A stretch of DNA of 64,000 bases from Gammaproteobacteria bacterium. Its GTDB lineage: Bacteria; Pseudomonadota; Gammaproteobacteria; Steroidobacterales; Steroidobacteraceae. The notes beneath the pieces were generated by a model. That model was given only the letters and a program-made list of their open reading frames with translations. It was not told the origin of the DNA and made no database searches. The stretch is taken from positions 124,001 to 188,000 of the forward strand of contig PLUE01000037.1 in the NCBI GenBank assembly GCA_003164785.1. Direction: 5' to 3'. Shown in pieces: positions 1 through 8,620 of this stretch. Made by a program: the position numbers and the translations under genes. Numbering within the stretch: position 1 is the stretch's first letter; each line of letters opens with the position of its first letter.

Positions 1-1
1 G

Positions 2-1597
2 ACTTTCCCCAACGTGTCGGGCGCGCCGCGGTCCTACATCAAGCAGAAGTTCACGGTTCCGGCCGGGGCGCAACACTTGGATGCCGCCGTGGCCTACCAG
101 GTCTCGCTCACGAGTTCCGCCACGCCCGTCGTGTATCTGGCGCTGTTGGACCCGTCGGGACGTCAGGTTCAATACAGCGTGCCCCAGGGGCTCGCAGCCG
201 GCTACGGTCATGTCGACGTCGTGAATCCGGTGAGCGGCAGCTGGACGGCCGTCATTTACACGCGGCCGTCGGGAACCGGGGCATACACGGGCCCGGTGCA
301 GTTCACGTGGGGGGTGGAGAAGTTCGTGGGCATCGGTTCGGTCTGGCCGTCCACGGCCTCGATCGCGCCCGGCGCGACGCAGTCCTTCACCGCGAGCTTC
401 TTCACGCCCGCGGACCCGGGCGACGTGGCGGCGGGAATCCGCTTCACCGAGACCGATGGCAGCTATGATCTTCCGGAAATTCCGGTGACGCTGCGCACGC
501 TGGTGCCGATCGGCCCGACAGGCGGTTCGTTCTCGGGCGTTCTCACGGGCGGCAATGCCCGCAGCGGCGTCGGCAATGCGCAGACGTACGAATTCGACGT
601 GCCGGCCGGCGTCAGCGACATGAGCTTGATCGTACCGGTCGCCGACAATGGCTACCTGCTCGCCGGCTTCCTGGTCGACCCCCAGGGCATGCAATTGAGC
701 ATCAGCGCCAATCTGGATCCGTTTGGCGCCCCCCAGTATGGCTTGCAGCACTTCCGCTACAATCCGCAACCGGGGCGCTGGAGGTTCGTCTTGGTGCAGA
801 CGCTGATCTCGTCCGGCAACCAGACATCGTTGCCGTTCACGGCGCGTATCGGCTTCAATCAGGCGCAGGTGTTCGCCAGCGCGTTGCCCAACAGCCCCTC
901 GACCAAGCTGTCGGCCAGCGGCAAGCCGCTGTCGGTCGAGATCGATGTCGTCAACACCGGCCTGCTGACCGGCGAATACTTCGCCGACGCGCGATTGAGA
1001 ACGCCGACCACACTGGCGCTGTCGCAGGTGCCATGCTCGGCGACGGCGACGCTTCCCGGGGCTTGCGCCGCGTTCGTCCTGCCGACCGAGGTGACGAAGG
1101 CCTCGTTCACCGCGAAGTCCTCCGTGCCGATTCAAATGGACGCGTACAACTACGTGGGTTATGCGTTGGGTACGGACAATCCGGATATCTTCGCGAGACA
1201 AACGGCGACCGACACGGTGGTTGCCGCCCTGACCGAACCGGAAATTCCCTATGGCGCGTGGTATCTGGATCCGTCCGAGATCGGGCCCTACACGTCAGCG
1301 GGAGCGCCGACCAAGCCGGTGACGTTCAGCGCCTCGGTGGTCACGCTGCCCTTCGACTCGGCCGCGTCGGCGGACAGCGGCGATGAGTGGGCGGACGTCA
1401 CCCTGGGAACGACCACGTTCAACCCGGTGGTGATCCTGCCGGGGGAAGTAGGAGCGATCACCTTGACGATTACGCCCGACCCGAGCCAGGTCGGCAAGAC
1501 CGTCAGCGGGTATGTCTACATCGATACCTACAATCAGTATCTCGGCACCGGCGACGAAGTGGTCCGTTTGCCCTACAGCTACACCGTCGCGCCCTAG
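2..1597 (+). CDS. C-terminal part of a large secreted protein, probably an S8 (subtilisin-like) peptidase; 5' end outside window
   Basis: The reading frame is open from the first bases of the window, so the N-terminus, including any catalytic domain, is missing. The visible 530 or so residues are rich in Ser, Thr, Gly, Pro and Val and look like consecutive beta-sandwich modules. Segments such as PGATQSFTASFFTP and PGEVGAITLTITP resemble the fibronectin-III-like tails of long S8 peptidases. There is no membrane anchor. A strong hairpin with a T-run follows the stop. The protease assignment rests on the style of the tail only; another exported adhesin-like or enzymatic protein is possible. Confidence 0.55.
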   Translation, partial: TFPNVSGAPRSYIKQKFTVPAGAQHLDAAVAYQVSLTSSATPVVYLALLDPSGRQVQYSVPQGLAAGYGHVDVVNPVSGSWTAVIYTRPSGTGAYTGPVQFTWGVEKFVGIGSVWPSTASIAPGATQSFTASFFTPADPGDVAAGIRFTETDGSYDLPEIPVTLRTLVPIGPTGGSFSGVLTGGNARSGVGNAQTYEFDVPAGVSDMSLIVPVADNGYLLAGFLVDPQGMQLSISANLDPFGAPQYGLQHFRYNPQPGRWRFVLVQTLISSGNQTSLPFTARIGFNQAQVFASALPNSPSTKLSASGKPLSVEIDVVNTGLLTGEYFADARLRTPTTLALSQVPCSATATLPGACAAFVLPTEVTKASFTAKSSVPIQMDAYNYVGYALGTDNPDIFARQTATDTVVAALTEPEIPYGAWYLDPSEIGPYTSAGAPTKPVTFSASVVTLPFDSAASADSGDEWADVTLGTTTFNPVVILPGEVGAITLTITPDPSQVGKTVSGYVYIDTYNQYLGTGDEVVRLPYSYTVAP

Positions 1598-1616
1598 TCG
1601 AGCGCGTTTCACGGGC

Positions 1617-1655
1617 GCCCCGGCCGCTGCATCCAGCTCGGCCGGGGCGTTTTTA
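1617..1655 (+). terminator. Rho-independent terminator after the protease gene
   Basis: A perfect 10-bp stem (GCCCCGGCCG at 1617-1626 pairing with CGGCCGGGGC at 1639-1648) with a 12-nt loop is followed by GTTTTTATT. It lies 20 nt after the stop codon. Confidence 0.85.
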
Positions 1656-1699
1656 TTGGCGAAAAGGCACCGCGTGACGCGCCCTCAAGTCAACGAAAA

Positions 1700-1735
1700 A
1701 TAAAAATAAAAATCTGCCCCCGCGCCCAATATAAT
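1700..1735 (+). promoter_or_regulatory. Probable rdgC promoter
   Basis: A consensus -10 box TATAAT lies at 1730-1735, preceded by an A-rich tract (1696-1712) in otherwise GC-rich DNA. No clear TTGACA-like -35 is seen at the usual spacing; the A-tract may act as an UP-like element. The rdgC start is about 30 nt downstream. Confidence 0.5.
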
Positions 1736-1764
1736 TCGCGCTCCTCTCGTTCGGGATGATGCTC

Positions 1765-2697
1765 ATGTTGTTCAAGAATTTGGTGTTCCATCGGCTGCCG
1801 GCCAAATGGGAGATGTCCGCCGCCGAACTCGAGGGCCAGCTGGCCGGACGAACACTGCAGCCGTGCGGACCGTTCGACATGTCGAGCAAGGGCTGGTTGC
1901 CCGTGACGCAGGGCGGCCGGCTGCTGCACACCGTCAATCAACAGCATCTGATTGCCTTGGGCACGGACGACAAGCTGTTGCCGGGGTCCATCATCAAGCA
2001 GGTCGCGCAGGAGCGGTCGGAAATTCAGGCGCAGGAGCAGGGCTTCCCCGTCGGGCGCAAACAGATGCGCGACTTGCGCATGCGGGTCGCCGACGAGCTG
2101 CGCGCACGAGCGCTCACGCGTCGCCGGGTGACCCGTGCCTGGATCGACCCTCTGGCGGGCTGGTTTGCGGTCGACGCCTCCAGCGTGCCGCGCGCCGAGT
2201 TGGTGATCGAGACACTGAGCGACACCCTGGGCAGCTTCGCTCCCGTCGGCATCGAGACGGCGCGGTCGCCGCAGGCGGCGATGGCTTCGTGGCTGCTGGG
2301 CGGCGAGGTGCCGGGGCGTTTCAGCATCGATGACGAGCTCGAGCTGCAGAGCGCCGACAAGGTCAAGGCCATCATCAAGTACACCCGTCATCCGCTCGAC
2401 GGCAAGGAAATAAGAGCGCATCTGACGGCGGGGAAATACCCGACGCGGCTGGGCCTGACGTGGAACGATCGCGTGTCGTTCGTGCTCACGGATAAATTGC
2501 AGGTCAAGCGGCTGGATTTTCTCGAGATGAGCAAGGACGACACGGAAGGCGACGACGTCGATCCCGCGGAGCAGTTCGACATCGATTTCGCGGTGATGGC
2601 CGGCGAACTCGCGGCGCTTCTGAAGGATTTGACCGCGCTGATGGGACAGGAATCCGTCGAAACCGGGGACTGGGCGACGAGAAGCAAGGTAGCGTAG
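1765..2697 (+). CDS. rdgC: Recombination-associated protein RdgC
   Basis: The protein is about 310 residues, the normal RdgC length, and opens with the family-typical LFKNLVFHRLP. Further conserved stretches are GWLPVTQGG near residue 50 and an internal KYTRHPLDG segment. RdgC forms a ring-shaped dimer on duplex DNA and modulates RecA-dependent recombination. Candidate ATGs lie at 1756, 1759 and 1765; 1765 gives the MLFKNL start seen in homologues. It is a single-gene unit with its own TATAAT promoter, and it converges on the alpha/beta hydrolase. Confidence 0.93.
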   Translation: MLFKNLVFHRLPAKWEMSAAELEGQLAGRTLQPCGPFDMSSKGWLPVTQGGRLLHTVNQQHLIALGTDDKLLPGSIIKQVAQERSEIQAQEQGFPVGRKQMRDLRMRVADELRARALTRRRVTRAWIDPLAGWFAVDASSVPRAELVIETLSDTLGSFAPVGIETARSPQAAMASWLLGGEVPGRFSIDDELELQSADKVKAIIKYTRHPLDGKEIRAHLTAGKYPTRLGLTWNDRVSFVLTDKLQVKRLDFLEMSKDDTEGDDVDPAEQFDIDFAVMAGELAALLKDLTALMGQESVETGDWATRSKVA

Positions 2698-2788
2698 CGC
2701 AGCATTGTTCGAAGAGCGTGGTTCGTCACATTCTTGTGACTTATCGGCCCGTATCTTTGGGTCATGTGCCAGCGTTTTGTTGTCCCGG

Positions 2789-2815
2789 TAGGCCGGCCCC
2801 CGGTGAGCCGGCCTA
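2789..2815. terminator. Hairpin between convergent rdgC and hydrolase genes
   Basis: A perfect 9-bp inverted repeat TAGGCCGGC / GCCGGCCTA surrounds a 9-nt loop directly at the end of the minus-strand hydrolase and about 90 nt after rdgC. There is no T-run on either side, so it is only a weak candidate for a bidirectional terminator. Confidence 0.35.
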
Positions 2816-3565
2816 TCAATTCCGCGAGCGCGGACGATCCTGACCTGATTCGAGCGGCCTCGTAGGGCGACAAACTGCCGCCAGCCAGCCGCGCAGCGCG
2901 CGCGCGACGGCGTCGGGCCTCTCGATGGGCGCCATGTGTCCCGCGCCGGCAATTTCAACCAGGGTGGCATGGGGAACGCGGCGCTGCATGTCGGCGTGCT
3001 GCGTGTGGGACGACCACGTGTCGTTGGTGCCGCTCAACAGCAGCGTCGGCACGTTGATGGTCGGCAGCAGCGGCCGCGCGTCGGGTCGGTCGAGCAGTGC
3101 ATTGCTCTGCGCGGCGAAAATGGCGGGCGTCGCGCGTTCCACCATGGCCGTGAGACTGGGCATGACCTGGGCCACGCGCGCCGCGGATGCGCCCATCAGC
3201 GGCGGCAGCCATTCGGCGGCGAGCACCTTCATGCCATGCGTCTGGGCGAGACGCACGAGCAGCGCACGGCTGTCATGCTCGGCGCCGCGGGTCGGATGCA
3301 CGCCCGTGTTCAACAAGCCGAGGCCCGTGATCCGCTGAGGCGCACGCCGCCAGACCTCGAGCGCCACGCGGCCTCCCATCGAATGGCCCGCCAACGCGAA
3401 GCGTTCCGGCGCCGCCATCAGCACCTGGTCGGCCATCGCGCCGAGGCTCGAGAAGCTGGAAAAGGAGACGACGTGCACGTCCGCCACGTCCGCGAGCCGC
3501 GCGGGCACATCGGCCCAGATCGCTTCATCGCAGAGCAGTCCGCACGACAGAAATAGAGGATGCAT
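2816..3565 (-). CDS. Alpha/beta-fold hydrolase
   Basis: A protein of 249 residues with a cytosolic alpha/beta hydrolase pattern. It has the nucleophile elbow GHSMGG near residue 75 (Ser nucleophile), an Asp in the NDTWSSH segment, and the catalytic His in GAGHMAPIERP near the C-terminus. The start chosen (MHPLFLSCG, ATG at 3563-3565) matches the short beta-strand lead-in of the family. A longer upstream reading would overlap the fructokinase. It lies 7 nt after the fructokinase stop, so the two are probably co-transcribed. Substrate unknown; small esters or thioesters are typical (MenH/RutD/BioH-like). Confidence 0.85.
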   Translation of the reverse strand: MHPLFLSCGLLCDEAIWADVPARLADVADVHVVSFSSFSSLGAMADQVLMAAPERFALAGHSMGGRVALEVWRRAPQRITGLGLLNTGVHPTRGAEHDSRALLVRLAQTHGMKVLAAEWLPPLMGASAARVAQVMPSLTAMVERATPAIFAAQSNALLDRPDARPLLPTINVPTLLLSGTNDTWSSHTQHADMQRRVPHATLVEIAGAGHMAPIERPDAVARALRGWLAAVCRPTRPLESGQDRPRSRN

Positions 3566-3572
3566 GGGGCAA

Positions 3573-4484
3573 CTATATCGCGGTCGCGTTGCCCGCGGCG
3601 CGCGCCGCGTCCATCGCCAGGGCGACGGCGCCGCGAACACCGGCCTGATCGGCCAATTCAGGCGGCACGACATACTGGTCCAATCCGTCGCGCAATTCAT
3701 ACCGGTCGATATAGCCGCCGAGCCACGACGTCATCGCGCCCCGAATGAGCGGGAACAGCCGCGTCTGCGCCATGACGCCGCCGCCGAGCACGATGCGTTG
3801 CGGCGACAGGGTCAGCACGAGCTGCGCGCATAGTTGGCCGAGGTAATCCGCCTCGATCTCCCACTGCGGATGGTCGTGGCGCAGCGCCGAGAGGGGCGCC
3901 CCGCTGCGCGCGATGATGGCGGGTCCCGCCGCGACGCCTTCGATGCAGTCGTGGTGGAACGGGCAGACGCCGCGGAACTCCACATCCAGAGGGTGGCGAC
4001 GCGGGAACACATGACCGATCTCCGGGTGCATCAGCCCGTGGATCGGTGTGCCGTCGACGATGACACCGCCGCCGATGCCGGTACCGACCGTAAGGTACAC
4101 CAGATCGCGTACGTCGCGCGCCGCGCCCCATCGATGCTCGGCCAGCGCAGCGGCGTTGACGTCCGTATCGAACCCGATGGGTCCGCCGAACTCGCTGCCG
4201 AGGGCGCCGAGAATATCGGTCGAACTCCAGCCGGGTTTGGGCGTCCCTCCGATGCATCCAAACCGCGGCGAGCCGGGTCGCAGTTCGACGGGTCCGAAGG
4301 ATGCCAATCCAAGGGCGTCGAGCGCGCCGAATTGTGAGCGGGCCTGGCGCAGGAACGCGAGCACCCGTCCGAGCGTGGTATCGGGATCGGTGGTCTCGAA
4401 GCGCTCCTCGCGGCAGATGATTCCCGCCTCGTCGGCGATGGCGCAGACGAATTTGGTGCCGCCCGCCTCGATGGCGCCGAACAT
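3573..4484 (-). CDS. ROK-family fructokinase
   Basis: A 303-residue sugar kinase of the ROK family. The N-terminal phosphate-binding loop reads FGAIEAGGTKF, the ATP-binding segment is VGTGIGGGVIVDG near residue 130, and the zinc-type motif runs GHVFPRRHP...GVCPFHHDCIEG (His and Cys ligands). The ECIAAGPAI-like signature appears as GVAAGPAI. The GGTKF start and the HPLD/CPFHHDC segment favour fructokinase (EC 2.7.1.4, Mak/ScrK type) over glucokinase or a NagC-type repressor, as no N-terminal HTH is present. It is first in a two-gene unit with the hydrolase. Confidence 0.87.
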   Translation of the reverse strand: MFGAIEAGGTKFVCAIADEAGIICREERFETTDPDTTLGRVLAFLRQARSQFGALDALGLASFGPVELRPGSPRFGCIGGTPKPGWSSTDILGALGSEFGGPIGFDTDVNAAALAEHRWGAARDVRDLVYLTVGTGIGGGVIVDGTPIHGLMHPEIGHVFPRRHPLDVEFRGVCPFHHDCIEGVAAGPAIIARSGAPLSALRHDHPQWEIEADYLGQLCAQLVLTLSPQRIVLGGGVMAQTRLFPLIRGAMTSWLGGYIDRYELRDGLDQYVVPPELADQAGVRGAVALAMDAARAAGNATAI

Positions 4485-4609
4485 TTCAGGCGCCGTCGGA
4501 TGCGGTACCGTATCGCGCCAACAGGCAGCTGCGACGTGGTTCGCTCCGGTGATTTTGTTCGTCGTCGATCGTCATTGGGTACGCGTGCGCCACCATTGGA
4601 GTCCGAGGC

Positions 4610-4879
4610 ATGACCGCAATTTCATCCCACCAGGTACTCACCTTTTCGTTGGGAACGGAGAACTTCGGTGTCGACATCTTACGCGTCCAGGAGATCCGCG
4701 GGTGGAGTCCGGTCACGAGGATACCGAAGGTGCCACCGCATGTCCTGGGGGTGCTCAACCTGCGCGGCGTTGCGATCGGCGCCGCGGCCGACGTCGTGAC
4801 CTTGGCCAGCATTGCCAAAGTAGTCCGGCGCTTGACGGACGCGAACCCCGCCAGCCGTGTGGAGAAGGATCGCTTTTGA
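4610..4879 (+). pseudogene. CheW-domain remnant (truncated chemotaxis coupling protein)
   Basis: Residues 1-55 follow the start of CheW: a LTFSLGTENFGVDI strand pair, then VQEIRG, VTRIPKVPPHVLGV and LNLRG. After LNLRG the sequence changes abruptly to an unrelated Ala-rich tail and stops at residue 89. Normal CheW proteins are about 150-170 residues and continue with IPIIDLR. The remaining two thirds of the beta-barrel is missing, so a working coupling protein is unlikely. No other chemotaxis gene is nearby. A deletion or frameshift shortly after 4760 explains it best. Confidence 0.72.
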
Positions 4880-4912
4880 GGTAGAGTAGGTATTTACCGA
4901 CGAGTGAATGCC

Positions 4913-6109
4913 ATGACAGCCGAATTTCGCGGCGCCCCCTTGAGTGCGTCGGCACGCACCATGATCGAGCGCCTGATCGCCTTCAACACCGTCTCGCGAG
5001 ATTCGAATCTGGGGCTGATCGAATGGGTGCGCGACTATCTGCACGGCCACGGAGCGAAAACCCGCCTCACCTACGATGCCACCGGCAAGAAAGCCAATTT
5101 GTTTGCGACCTTGGGAGAATCGTCCAAGCCGGGTTTGATCCTGTCCGGCCACACCGATGTGGTGCCGGTCGACGGGCAGAATTGGGACACCGATCCGTTC
5201 GTTGCCACCGAACGCGACGGCAAGCTGTACGCGCGCGGATCGGCCGACATGAAGGGCTTCATCGGCATCATTCTCGATCAGGCGCCGAAGTTCGTCGAGG
5301 CGCTCAACAGCAATCGCCTGGACGCGCCGTTGCACTATGCGCTGAGCTACGATGAGGAGGTCGGCTGCCTCGGGGTGCGCGGCCTCATCAAGGATCTCCA
5401 GGAGCAGGGCATTCGCCCGGCCGGTTGCGTGGTGGGTGAGCCCACCTCCATGCAGCCGATCATCGCGCACAAGGGCACGCATCGCTTCCGTTGTGCCGTG
5501 CATGGCCGGGAGGCCCATTCCAGCTATGTCACCTACGGCGTGAACGCCATCGAATATGCGGCCCGTTTGGTGGTCTACATCCGCCAGATCGCGGATCGTC
5601 TCGCGCAGATCGAGAAACGCGACTACGGGTTTACCGTGCCGTATTCGACGCTGTCGACGGGGCTGATTCGGGGCGGCATCGCCGCCAACGTGGTGCCGAA
5701 GGACTGCGAGTTCAGTTTCGACATGCGCACCCTGCCGAATGCCTCGGCCGATGCGCTGTACCAGGAGATCCGCGGCTACGCGGAAGTGCTGGCCCGCGAG
5801 ATGCAGGCGGTCGACCCCGAGTCGCGCATCGACCTCGTGTACGCGAGCCAGACGGTGGGCCTGGCCGCGGCGGAGACCGATGCGATCGTGCAGTGGGCCA
5901 TGCAGCTGTCGAACAATTCGACCGTCGGCAAGGTCTCGTATGGAACGGAGGCGGGCCTCTTTCAACAAATGGGTGTGCCCAGCGTGATTTGCGGCCCCGG
6001 CGACATCGCCGAGGCGCATCGTCCGAACGAATTCGTCGCGCTCGACCAATTGGCGCAATGCGAAGCCTTCATGAATCGAATCCTCGAGACGGGCTACGCG
6101 CCATCGTGA
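4913..6109 (+). CDS. argE: Acetylornithine deacetylase (M20 peptidase family)
   Basis: A 398-residue zinc-dependent deacetylase that would release ornithine from N-acetylornithine in arginine synthesis. Visible M20 metal-site motifs are SGHTDVVPVDG near residue 80, RGSADMKGF near 105, YDEEVGCLG (catalytic Glu), GEPTSMQP and, near the end, GPGDIAEAHRPNEF (last His ligand). The length and the QNWDTDPF sequence fit ArgE rather than DapE. A GTG lies at 4904, but the ATG at 4913 gives the usual N-terminus. Its TGA overlaps the GTG start of the next gene (GTGA), indicating translational coupling. Confidence 0.9.
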   Translation: MTAEFRGAPLSASARTMIERLIAFNTVSRDSNLGLIEWVRDYLHGHGAKTRLTYDATGKKANLFATLGESSKPGLILSGHTDVVPVDGQNWDTDPFVATERDGKLYARGSADMKGFIGIILDQAPKFVEALNSNRLDAPLHYALSYDEEVGCLGVRGLIKDLQEQGIRPAGCVVGEPTSMQPIIAHKGTHRFRCAVHGREAHSSYVTYGVNAIEYAARLVVYIRQIADRLAQIEKRDYGFTVPYSTLSTGLIRGGIAANVVPKDCEFSFDMRTLPNASADALYQEIRGYAEVLAREMQAVDPESRIDLVYASQTVGLAAAETDAIVQWAMQLSNNSTVGKVSYGTEAGLFQQMGVPSVICGPGDIAEAHRPNEFVALDQLAQCEAFMNRILETGYAPS

Positions 6110-8157
6110 GCCTCGTGGCGGAGCCGTCGCCCGTCTCGATCGTCAAGGGTGCCTGTCCCCACGACTGTCCCGACACCTGCGCCCTCGAAATTCATGTGAG
6201 GGACGGCGTCGCGCTCAAGGTCACGGGGTCGGCGGCGCATGGGCCGACCGCCGGTGTCCTCTGTACCAAGGTGGCGCGCTACACCGAACGGACTTATCAC
6301 CCCGACCGGCTCCTCCATCCTTTGCGTCGGGTGGGGCCGAAGGGCTCGGGACGGTTCGAACGCATCGGTTGGGACGAGGCGATCCGCAGCATCGCGGCGC
6401 GGCTCGCGCGGCTCGCCGCGGAGGACCCCGAGCAGATACTGCCGTATAGCTATGCGGGTACCATGGGGTTGGTGCAGGGCGAGTCCATGGCGCAGCGTTT
6501 CTTCCACAAGCTGGGCGCCAGCCGGTTGGATCGGACCATCTGTGCGTCGGCAGGGACCGTGGGTTATGGCATCACGTTGGGCAGCCGCGTGGGCACCGAC
6601 ATCGAAATGGTGGACGAAGCGCGGCTGATCGTGTTCTGGGGTTGCAATGCGATCACCTCCAGCGTGCATTTCTGGGCGCGTGCGCAGGCGGCGAAGCGCC
6701 GCGGCGCGACGCTGGTGGCCATCGACCCGTATCGCTCCCTCACCGCCGAAAAATGTCACCTGCACATCGCGCCGCTGCCGGGCACCGATGCGGCCCTCGC
6801 GCTCGGTCTGATGCACGTGCTGATTCGCGATGATCTGATCGATCACGACTACGTGGCGAAACATACGCTGGGGTACGACGAGCTGCAGGGCCGGGCCGCC
6901 CTGTATGACCCGGCACGCGTCGCCGCGATCTGCGGGATTTCGGCCGGCGACATCGAGGCGCTGGGCCGGCTGTACGGCACCACCCGACCCGCGCTGATCC
7001 GCGCCAACTACGGCATGCAGCGCGCGCGGGGCGGCGGCATGGCGACCCGCAACATTGCCTGTCTGCCGGCGCTCGTCGGGGCGTTCCGCGATGCCGCCGG
7101 CGGGATTCTCCTGTCGACCTCGGGCAATTTCGCGGTCGACGGTGCGGCATTGTCGCGCCCCGATCTGCTGGCCGGACGCCAGCCCCGCATCATCAACATG
7201 TCGACCGTCGGGCATGCGTTGTTGGACGAACGTGCGCCCGTCCGCGCGATCATCGTGTACAACTCGAATCCCGTGGCGGTCGCGCCCGATTCGACGCGGG
7301 TGGCGCGCGGCTTTGCGCGCGAGGATCTGTTCACCGTGGTGCTCGAGCATTTCCGCACCGACACCGCCGACTATGCCGACCTCATCCTGCCGGCCACGAC
7401 GCAGCTGGAACATCTGGACATCGTGAAGCCGTACGGTCATTACGACATGGTGGCCAACAATCCGGCGATCGCGCCGCTGGGCGAGTCGAAGCCGAATACC
7501 GAGATCTTCCGCCTGTTCGCCAAAGCCATGGGCTTCACCGAGCCGTGCTTCGAGGATTCCGACGAGGTCATCGCACAGGCCGCCGTCCCCGGCTGGAATT
7601 TCAACGACGTGCGCGACGTGGGATGGACACGCGTCGGTGCGCCGAAAGGCACCGCGCGCTTCGCGAACGGTGGCTTCGACACGCCGTCAGGCAAGGTCGA
7701 GTTTCTCGCCTCGTCGGCGCGGGCATTGGGAGTCGACGTGCTTCCGGACTATATTGCACCGCAGGAGGACACCCGGAGCGAACTGGCCCGGCAATATCCG
7801 CTGGCGATGATATCGCCGCCCGCGCGGCATTTTCTCAACAGCAGCTTCGTGAATGTGCAGAGCTTGCGCATCGTCGAGGGCGAGCCGTGGCTCGACCTGC
7901 ATCCGGACGATGCCGCCGCGCGTTCGATCGCCGACGATACCTACGTGAGGGTCTTCAATGATCGCGGGAGCCTGGAACTTCGAGCCCGCGTCACCGACCG
8001 CGCGCGCCCCGGGGTGGTGGTGGCATTGTCGATATGGTGGAAGAAGCTCGCGCGCGACGGCAAGAATGCCAACGAGCTGACGAGCAGCGATACGCTCACC
8101 GACTTAGGAAGGGGGCCGACGTTCTATGACTGTCTGGTCGAGGTCGAGCCGCTGTAG
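6106..8157 (+). CDS. Molybdopterin-dependent oxidoreductase with N-terminal [4Fe-4S] site
   Basis: A 683-residue member of the DMSO reductase superfamily. Four cysteines (C17, C21, C25 and C53, in CPHDCPDTC and GVLCTK) match an N-terminal [4Fe-4S] cluster. A bis-MGD catalytic body (WDEAI, GCNAITSS) and a C-terminal molydopterin-binding domain (HFLNSSFVNV; HPDDAAARSI; FNDRGSLELRARV) follow. No Tat signal is present, so it is cytoplasmic. It is shorter than formate dehydrogenase or NapA and lacks ferredoxin-type extensions. The GTG start overlaps the argE stop. The upstream frame stays open inside argE, but that is a shadow. The substrate cannot be read from sequence. Confidence 0.86.
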   Translation: MSLVAEPSPVSIVKGACPHDCPDTCALEIHVRDGVALKVTGSAAHGPTAGVLCTKVARYTERTYHPDRLLHPLRRVGPKGSGRFERIGWDEAIRSIAARLARLAAEDPEQILPYSYAGTMGLVQGESMAQRFFHKLGASRLDRTICASAGTVGYGITLGSRVGTDIEMVDEARLIVFWGCNAITSSVHFWARAQAAKRRGATLVAIDPYRSLTAEKCHLHIAPLPGTDAALALGLMHVLIRDDLIDHDYVAKHTLGYDELQGRAALYDPARVAAICGISAGDIEALGRLYGTTRPALIRANYGMQRARGGGMATRNIACLPALVGAFRDAAGGILLSTSGNFAVDGAALSRPDLLAGRQPRIINMSTVGHALLDERAPVRAIIVYNSNPVAVAPDSTRVARGFAREDLFTVVLEHFRTDTADYADLILPATTQLEHLDIVKPYGHYDMVANNPAIAPLGESKPNTEIFRLFAKAMGFTEPCFEDSDEVIAQAAVPGWNFNDVRDVGWTRVGAPKGTARFANGGFDTPSGKVEFLASSARALGVDVLPDYIAPQEDTRSELARQYPLAMISPPARHFLNSSFVNVQSLRIVEGEPWLDLHPDDAAARSIADDTYVRVFNDRGSLELRARVTDRARPGVVVALSIWWKKLARDGKNANELTSSDTLTDLGRGPTFYDCLVEVEPL

Positions 8158-8467
8158 GCGTCGCAGATGCTGGACGCGGTGACGTAGCGGTCATGCCGGC
8201 CGCAGATTCCGTCCGCGGCGCGCACCGCGGTGAATGCCGAACTCAAGCTGGAGAGTCCCGGCATGGCCGCCTCCAGGGCCGGCGCCGAGTTGGCAAAGTG
8301 ACCGCAGCTGCGGCAATTCGGCGGTGCGGCGGCGGAGCGGCGGCGGAGCGGATCCTGACCAGCGGCGTATCGGCGAGAACGCGGTCGCGGCGTATGCTCG
8401 CGGCAAATCTGTAGAGCGCCCACGACGCCGTGCAGGCGAGCGCGGCGGCCCCGAGCCGGAGATCCAT
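8124..8467 (-). pseudogene. Frameshifted gene: GIDE-like membrane N-terminus joined out of frame to a Cys-motif small protein
   Basis: From the ATG at 8465-8467 the first frame gives about 43 residues: a single hydrophobic helix, then DTPLVRIRSAA. That resembles the DTPxxRIRSAAQG start of GIDE-domain membrane proteins. At about 8335-8350 the DNA is a repetitive GCC/CCG run. Past it, homology-like sequence continues in another frame with CRSCGHF, PGLSSLSSAFTAVRA and GICGRHDRY to a stop at 8124. That second part resembles a small Cys/His-motif protein family. A missing base or small deletion in the repeat would explain the break. Either two damaged genes were joined, or one gene carries a frameshift. 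The tail overlaps the end of the molybdopterin gene by 34 bp. Confidence 0.45.
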
Positions 8468-8477
8468 GACAACGATG

Positions 8478-8507
8478 TTATTCGCCATATAATCATATGG
8501 CGAATAA
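8478..8507. promoter_or_regulatory. Perfect 13-bp palindrome upstream of the antitoxin gene (putative operator)
   Basis: The arms TTATTCGCCATAT (8478-8490) and ATATGGCGAATAA (8495-8507) are exact inverse complements around AATC. An overlapping second dyad is ATATGG...CCATAT (8495-8500 with 8509-8514). This is AT-rich DNA between divergent genes, just upstream of an RHH-type antitoxin, a family that usually autoregulates through short palindromes. It could also be a recombination footprint. Confidence 0.55.
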
Positions 8508-8530
8508 ACCATATAACGCTAAAATGCATT

Positions 8531-8620
8531 GATGGCGAAGGCAAGTTTCGAATTTTTGGAGCCGGCTATTGGAGGCGAGGTCTGCAAATCTATGAAAAAG
8601 CCAATAAAGTACACAAATGA
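8531..8620 (+). pseudogene. Possible 3' remnant of a BrnT-like toxin gene
   Basis: One frame encodes GKFRIFGAGYWRRG followed by LQIYEKAN and a stop at 8618-8620, overlapping the start of the antitoxin gene by 29 nt. In BrnT/BrnA loci the toxin gene precedes the antitoxin and the genes often overlap this way. The strand-turn-basic-tail pattern recalls the end of RelE-fold toxins. No toxin N-terminus or good start is present, because the frame runs straight back into the palindrome. The call depends on context and a short motif recalled from memory. Confidence 0.3.

Noticed and set aside
5491..6105. Upstream extension of the molybdopterin oxidoreductase into argE
   Set aside because: The extension is the +1 frame of argE and unlike the family; the GTG at 6106 directly precedes the Fe-S cysteines.
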